This document shows, piece by piece, positions 60,886 to 64,000 of a stretch of DNA of 64,000 nt (positions within the stretch are counted from its first letter, which is position 1; every line of letters starts with the position of its first letter). The DNA comes from Ancylomarina sp. DW003. Its GTDB lineage: Bacteria; Bacteroidota; Bacteroidia; Bacteroidales; Marinifilaceae. The stretch is from NCBI RefSeq assembly GCF_029029505.1, contig NZ_JAKJSD010000008.1, forward strand, positions 62,001-126,000, in the 5' to 3' direction. The notes under the pieces are model-generated. The model ran no database searches, was not told the DNA's origin, and was given only the letters and a program-made list of their open reading frames with translations. Made by a program: the position numbers and the translations under genes.

Positions 60886-61272
60886 TCAAGAGTCCGCTAA
60901 AACATTTTGTTTTACATTAAATGTAATACTTTGATCATGTCCCGTAGGATTATGGGGACTCATGCTTGAACTGATAAGCCCTTCGGTCACTGAATAACAA
61001 GCATATTTACTAGTCGCACTACTGAAAGGGTGATTCCAGGTAGTAACAATTTTAGCCTCGTTAGAATCTTGCATAATATATGTCACGGAACCTTTAGGTC
61101 CAATTTTTGCACCAACCTTATTACTAACTTCAAAAGTCATTTGACTTCCTCCAGGAATTGTTTTTAGCGGTTCTTTGTTTTTTTGAAATTTTCCATGTTT
61201 AACATCTTTTGATGAAAGTTCCCAATTATAATCAGTGTTGTTGATTAAGGTAATTTTTACATTTCGACCCAT
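60886..61272 (-). CDS. Small beta-sandwich protein, aegerolysin-like
   Basis: The 128-residue protein has alternating strands and no signal peptide. The order of motifs resembles aegerolysins: NVKITLINNTDYNWELSS, HGKFQKNKEPLKTIPGG, then GPKGSVTYIMQDSNEAKIVT, TTWNHPFSSATSKY and a terminal strand ITFNVKQN. Aegerolysins bind membrane lipids and with partners form pores; they occur in fungi and scattered bacteria. The similarity is by pattern and could also point to another small lipid-binding sandwich such as the actinoporin-like group. Position beside the lipoxygenase group suggests joint acquisition, but a terminator separates it. Confidence 0.5.
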   Translation of the reverse strand: MGRNVKITLINNTDYNWELSSKDVKHGKFQKNKEPLKTIPGGSQMTFEVSNKVGAKIGPKGSVTYIMQDSNEAKIVTTWNHPFSSATSKYACYSVTEGLISSSMSPHNPTGHDQSITFNVKQNVLADS

Positions 61273-61761
61273 AATATCTTTTTCCTGTTTTTAATGTGTT
61301 CAATTGATGTTATAGGCTTTCTTCATTGCCATAACATGAAATATATTTGGTGATTTAATTCTATTTTGCTTTTCGAATTACATCTTTAAAACTTTTAACA
61401 AATTGCAGAGACTTAACTGCCCCTACTACTTAACTAAATTTAAATATTATAATTCAGTAATAATATATCACCTTATATCAATCAAGAATTTGAAATCGTT
61501 GAATCACCAGAACAAAATCAATAAAAAAGCACAATTCCGAAAAATTGTGCTTCATTTATAAATTATATTCTATTTCCAAATACTTGTAACCAAAATGGAA
61601 CTCTAACTGAAAAAATAAACGTTATTGAAGGCTCATCATGCTGTTTAAGAAAAAACACATGACTCTCTTTAAATGAGAGATATGGAAGGTTTTAATGGAG
61701 TAAAATTCAACAATCTTGTGAAAACCTGGCATATACCAATTTAACACAGATAATAGCTCAT
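61273..61761. other. Gene-free region between two terminator hairpins
   Basis: No protein gene is seen. The terminator-like hairpin at 61521-61552 has no obvious upstream gene on the minus strand other than the cysteate synthase, which already has its own terminator at 61762-61799. A short non-coding transcript of roughly 200 nt between the two is possible. Confidence 0.4.
61521..61552 (-). terminator. Orphan terminator hairpin
   Basis: AAGCACAATT (61527-61536) and AATTGTGCTT (61543-61552) pair perfectly. On the minus strand the stem is followed by TTTTATT. Confidence 0.65.
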
Positions 61762-61799
61762 AAAAAAAGCCGCGAATCAAACAATTGATTCGCGGCTTT
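61762..61799 (-). terminator. Strong terminator after the cysteate synthase gene
   Basis: A 15-bp perfect stem AAAGCCGCGAATCAA / TTGATTCGCGGCTTT with a four-base loop, followed on the minus strand by a T-run. Confidence 0.93.
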
Positions 61800-61845
61800 A
61801 TCCTTTATCCTTTATCCTTTATCCTTTATCCTTTATCCTTTATCC
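61797..61845. repeat. Heptanucleotide tandem repeat (TTTATCC)7
   Basis: Seven exact 7-bp units run from the edge of the terminator stem to 8 bp short of the cysteate synthase stop codon. An imperfect eighth unit TTTAGGA touches the stop. Such a tract is prone to slippage and would vary between strains. Confidence 0.92.
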
Positions 61846-61852
61846 TTTAGGA

Positions 61853-63142
61853 TTAGAATAACTTATCCAGCACTTCTTTTACAGTTTCCATATCAGCATC
61901 GATATCGAAAACATGAGAAGGTTTTAAATAAATCACTTCTTTTTCTCTTTTGATACGCTCTTCGCCACCACCAGTGATGTTTAGCATGACACAAGCATCC
62001 TTATCAAGATTTCCAACCTTAGCTTCTTTAATTAAAGTTGCTACAGCTACAGCTGCTGCAGGATGAATATCATTCCCTTCGGTCTCAAGGAATAGTTTAC
62101 CCGCCTCTATAGCTTCTTCATTCGTTGCTACTAAAACATCGCCACCCGCATCTTTCATTGCATCGAACAAACCACCAGCAATTGGGTATGGAGGCTTACG
62201 GTTAGAAAGAACTTTTGCGTCAATCTCCTCAACTTGCTTACGAGCTAATTCATCCTCTAATGGTAACATAGCTCTGGAATCTGCTTTCCAAGCATCATGA
62301 ATTGGTAGAAATGGTACATTCTGAGAAACCATTAGTTTCATCTTATTTGCTCCGTAACGACCATCTTCAATAAATCTCATATTAGCTTCCCAAGCAGCAA
62401 TTGCGCCCGTTCCACTACCTACAGCCTGGAAATAATAATCAGGAATCTGACCTATTTCGCTCACAGCAGAAAGTACTGTTGTTCCCATACCATCGCGACG
62501 AGCAACATTCTTTGCTCCTCCTTCGGCAACAAAACCATCAAGTCCACATACAATATTCGAGAGATGGATGGCATCGAAATAATCACTCCCTGATTTAGTT
62601 GCGATCAAACGAACGTTATCCTTTATCGGCTCATCGAACCAAAGGGCCGATAAATTATCTTCAGGAACCGAAAGAAGCAATGGTATATTATTATCGGAAC
62701 AAACACGTGCAAATGCTCTGGCCGTATTCCCGGCAGAAGCAACCACCAAAACCTGATCAGTTGAATTCAATCGTCCACTTACAGCATAAGCTTCCGTCTC
62801 TTTAAACGAACAAGTACGAAAGTTAGCACCTTTCTCCGGCCAGTAACCACTAAATGTGATATACAAGTTATTCAAGCCTAAATACTTTGCTAAGCCTTCA
62901 CTTTTATAGGTAGCAGGTGCCGAAGACCCCTCCAGTGTTTTATGAATTGGCAACCAATCAGAAAACTTATAAATCCCTAAAGACTCATCTTTTACCTCCA
63001 ATTGCTTCTTCTCATAAATTGCTCTAATCAAAGATGGATCGCTTTCTCCCGGCGCATCCAAAGTCCACCCCTCATCATCAAATCGTTTTCCTGATTTTAC
63101 TGACTCCAGTTTATATTGAGTAGCTTGAAATTCTTTTGTCAT
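61853..63142 (-). CDS. Cysteate synthase (threonine-synthase paralogue)
   Basis: The 429-residue PLP enzyme is related to threonine synthase but lacks its hallmark TGSFKDR. Instead it has FSGYWPEKGANFRTCSFKET, with PLP Lys114, as I recall for cysteate synthases. VVASAGNTARAFARV (134-148) and ITGGGEERIK near the C-terminus complete the cofactor site. Cysteate synthase makes L-cysteate from O-phosphoserine and sulfite. In Methanosarcina this feeds coenzyme M; in some Bacteroidota it starts sulfonolipid (capnine-type) synthesis, the likelier role here. It is monocistronic, ending at a heptanucleotide repeat and a terminator. A true threonine synthase function cannot be excluded. Confidence 0.75.
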   Translation of the reverse strand: MTKEFQATQYKLESVKSGKRFDDEGWTLDAPGESDPSLIRAIYEKKQLEVKDESLGIYKFSDWLPIHKTLEGSSAPATYKSEGLAKYLGLNNLYITFSGYWPEKGANFRTCSFKETEAYAVSGRLNSTDQVLVVASAGNTARAFARVCSDNNIPLLLSVPEDNLSALWFDEPIKDNVRLIATKSGSDYFDAIHLSNIVCGLDGFVAEGGAKNVARRDGMGTTVLSAVSEIGQIPDYYFQAVGSGTGAIAAWEANMRFIEDGRYGANKMKLMVSQNVPFLPIHDAWKADSRAMLPLEDELARKQVEEIDAKVLSNRKPPYPIAGGLFDAMKDAGGDVLVATNEEAIEAGKLFLETEGNDIHPAAAVAVATLIKEAKVGNLDKDACVMLNITGGGEERIKREKEVIYLKPSHVFDIDADMETVKEVLDKLF

Positions 63143-63401
63143 GCTAGAAATAGTTTGATTTTTGAAAGCCTAAAAATAACAATTGATTATTAGATATCAA
63201 TAAGTCTCTTCATAATCTCTTAATGAAATTTATGATGTCGGTAATTCTTACATAACAAGCCTGTTTGCAAGCAATAAATCAGGATAATCTCAATATTTTA
63301 TGATTCAATTAACAATTATTGACGTTTCAATTGATTCGATTGGCTGTTTTAAATTCAATATTTTGTAATTTTCGGCTTTAAAATCACATATACTCATACA
63401 C

Positions 63402-64000
63402 ATGAAATATTTATACCGATCTCTCATTCTTCTTTCAATAATTGTTTTCGCAAACTTAAATGGTCATTCTCAGAATTTGCATATTGATATCAAGCTTGAA
63501 AATGTTAGTGACAGTTCTGCTTATCTTGCCCATTATTTAGATGGGAGAATATTTGCCGATGATACAACGAAACTTGTAAATGGTGTTGGCTTATTTAAAA
63601 AAGATAGTTTACTCGATCAGGGTATTTATGTTGTGTATTTACCATCACAAAAATATTTCGATTTACTTTTAGGCAACGATCAAAAGTTTTCTATTCATTC
63701 AGACTCTAAAGATTTTGTCAACAATCTGAGTATTTCCGGTTCTAAAGAAAGTGAAGCATTCGCTGATTTTCAAAAATTCATGAAAGCCAAAACTGAAAAC
63801 AGCAGAAAACTACAGGAAGAATATAAGAAAAAGACAAATGATGAAAAGGCTAAGGCTGAGTATAAAGAACGCTTTAAAAAAGCGGACTTAGAAGTTAAAG
63901 CTTACGTTAAATCATTAAACGAGAGATTCCCTAAACCAAGTTTCGTTTCAGCATTCGCCAGCTTTACACTTTCACCTGAAGCTCCGGACTTTAGCAAATC
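63402..64000 (+). CDS. TlpA/thioredoxin-family exported protein with DUF4369/5106-like N-terminus, truncated by window
   Basis: The frame from the ATG at 63402 stays open to the window edge (199 codons). It has a signal peptide (LILLSIIVFANLNGHSQ), then a beta-rich N-terminal domain (YLAHYLDGRIFADDTT and DQGIYVVYLPSQKYFDLLLG) and a charged helix rich in Lys and Glu. This is the layout of Bacteroidota disulfide oxidoreductases that place a DUF4369/DUF5106 domain before a thioredoxin domain. The CxxC-bearing domain is expected beyond position 64000 and is not seen, so the oxidoreductase assignment is provisional. Confidence 0.75.
   Translation, partial: MKYLYRSLILLSIIVFANLNGHSQNLHIDIKLENVSDSSAYLAHYLDGRIFADDTTKLVNGVGLFKKDSLLDQGIYVVYLPSQKYFDLLLGNDQKFSIHSDSKDFVNNLSISGSKESEAFADFQKFMKAKTENSRKLQEEYKKKTNDEKAKAEYKERFKKADLEVKAYVKSLNERFPKPSFVSAFASFTLSPEAPDFSK

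Noticed and set aside
61853-63142. Coenzyme M biosynthesis
   Set aside because: Cysteate synthase serves this in methanogens, but all other genes in the window are bacterial and a sulfonolipid role fits Bacteroidota better.

Overview
The window looks like a chromosomal segment of a low-GC member of the Bacteroidota, most likely of the Marinilabiliales/Prolixibacteraceae type. Evidence includes TAnnTTTG-type -7 promoter boxes, very weak Shine-Dalgarno signals, an RprX/RprY-like two-component pair, OMPLA and beta-propeller/outer-membrane proteins with Bacteroidota signal peptides, and a TlpA-like protein with a DUF4369/5106-type N-terminus. Gene content points to a (facultatively) anaerobic, sulfur-active, probably marine or sediment organism. 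No rRNA, tRNA, CRISPR array or transposase was seen.

Layout. 1-4475 (minus): an operon of two degenerate [FeFe]-hydrogenase-like proteins, a SpoIIE-type phosphatase and a thioredoxin-like [2Fe-2S] protein, which reads as a redox/H2 signalling module. 4732-9404: small housekeeping and stress genes (YiiX-like hydrolase, isochorismatase-fold hydrolase with an in-frame TGA, YcaQ-type glycosylase, DEDDh exonuclease, YtxH/holin-like envelope-stress trio). 9489-19522: an accessory zone with a 21-bp minisatellite, cassette-like single genes, a degenerate site-2-protease-like protein, small Bacteroidota genes (DUF1287, TfoX C-terminal domain, PspC) and an unrecognised four-gene block at 15385-19522. 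19632-32997: envelope and detoxification genes (OMPLA, RidA, VOC, PQQ-propeller, a 1005-aa HExxH/propeller/barrel protein, an arsR-arsC-acr3 operon, SIMPL, PlsC-like acyltransferase, patatin), with two copies of a structured intergenic repeat. 33059-37477 (minus): rplS, a DHOD-like protein, YggS and the two-component system.

37717-44753: a sulfur-respiration block. A Mo-bis-MGD catalytic subunit with a Tat signal, a four-cluster ferredoxin subunit and an NrfD/PsrC membrane subunit form a thiosulfate/polysulfide reductase. They are followed by two YeeE/YedE sulfur-transport half-proteins and a rhodanese-like protein whose active-site Cys is replaced. mobA, needed to make the guanylated cofactor, is just upstream, and a secreted Lys/Cys-rich protein lies beside the block. 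44932-52475: msrA, a TPR gene behind a textbook sigma-54 promoter, a 1148-aa protein made of two tandem pyruvate-carboxylase carboxyltransferase domains, an MFS transporter and glutaminase.

52738-61272 (minus) is the most unusual part: an ACC-synthase-like aminotransferase, a pyruvate/indolepyruvate-decarboxylase-like ThDP enzyme, a lipoxygenase with all five iron ligands visible, a flavin amine/L-amino-acid oxidase and a small beta-sandwich protein resembling aegerolysins. Two of these enzymes consume O2, which is odd for an anaerobe-like gene set, and I infer an amino-acid-to-aldehyde plus oxylipin pathway. The window ends with a probable cysteate synthase (first step of sulfonolipid synthesis in some Bacteroidota) and a truncated TlpA-family protein.
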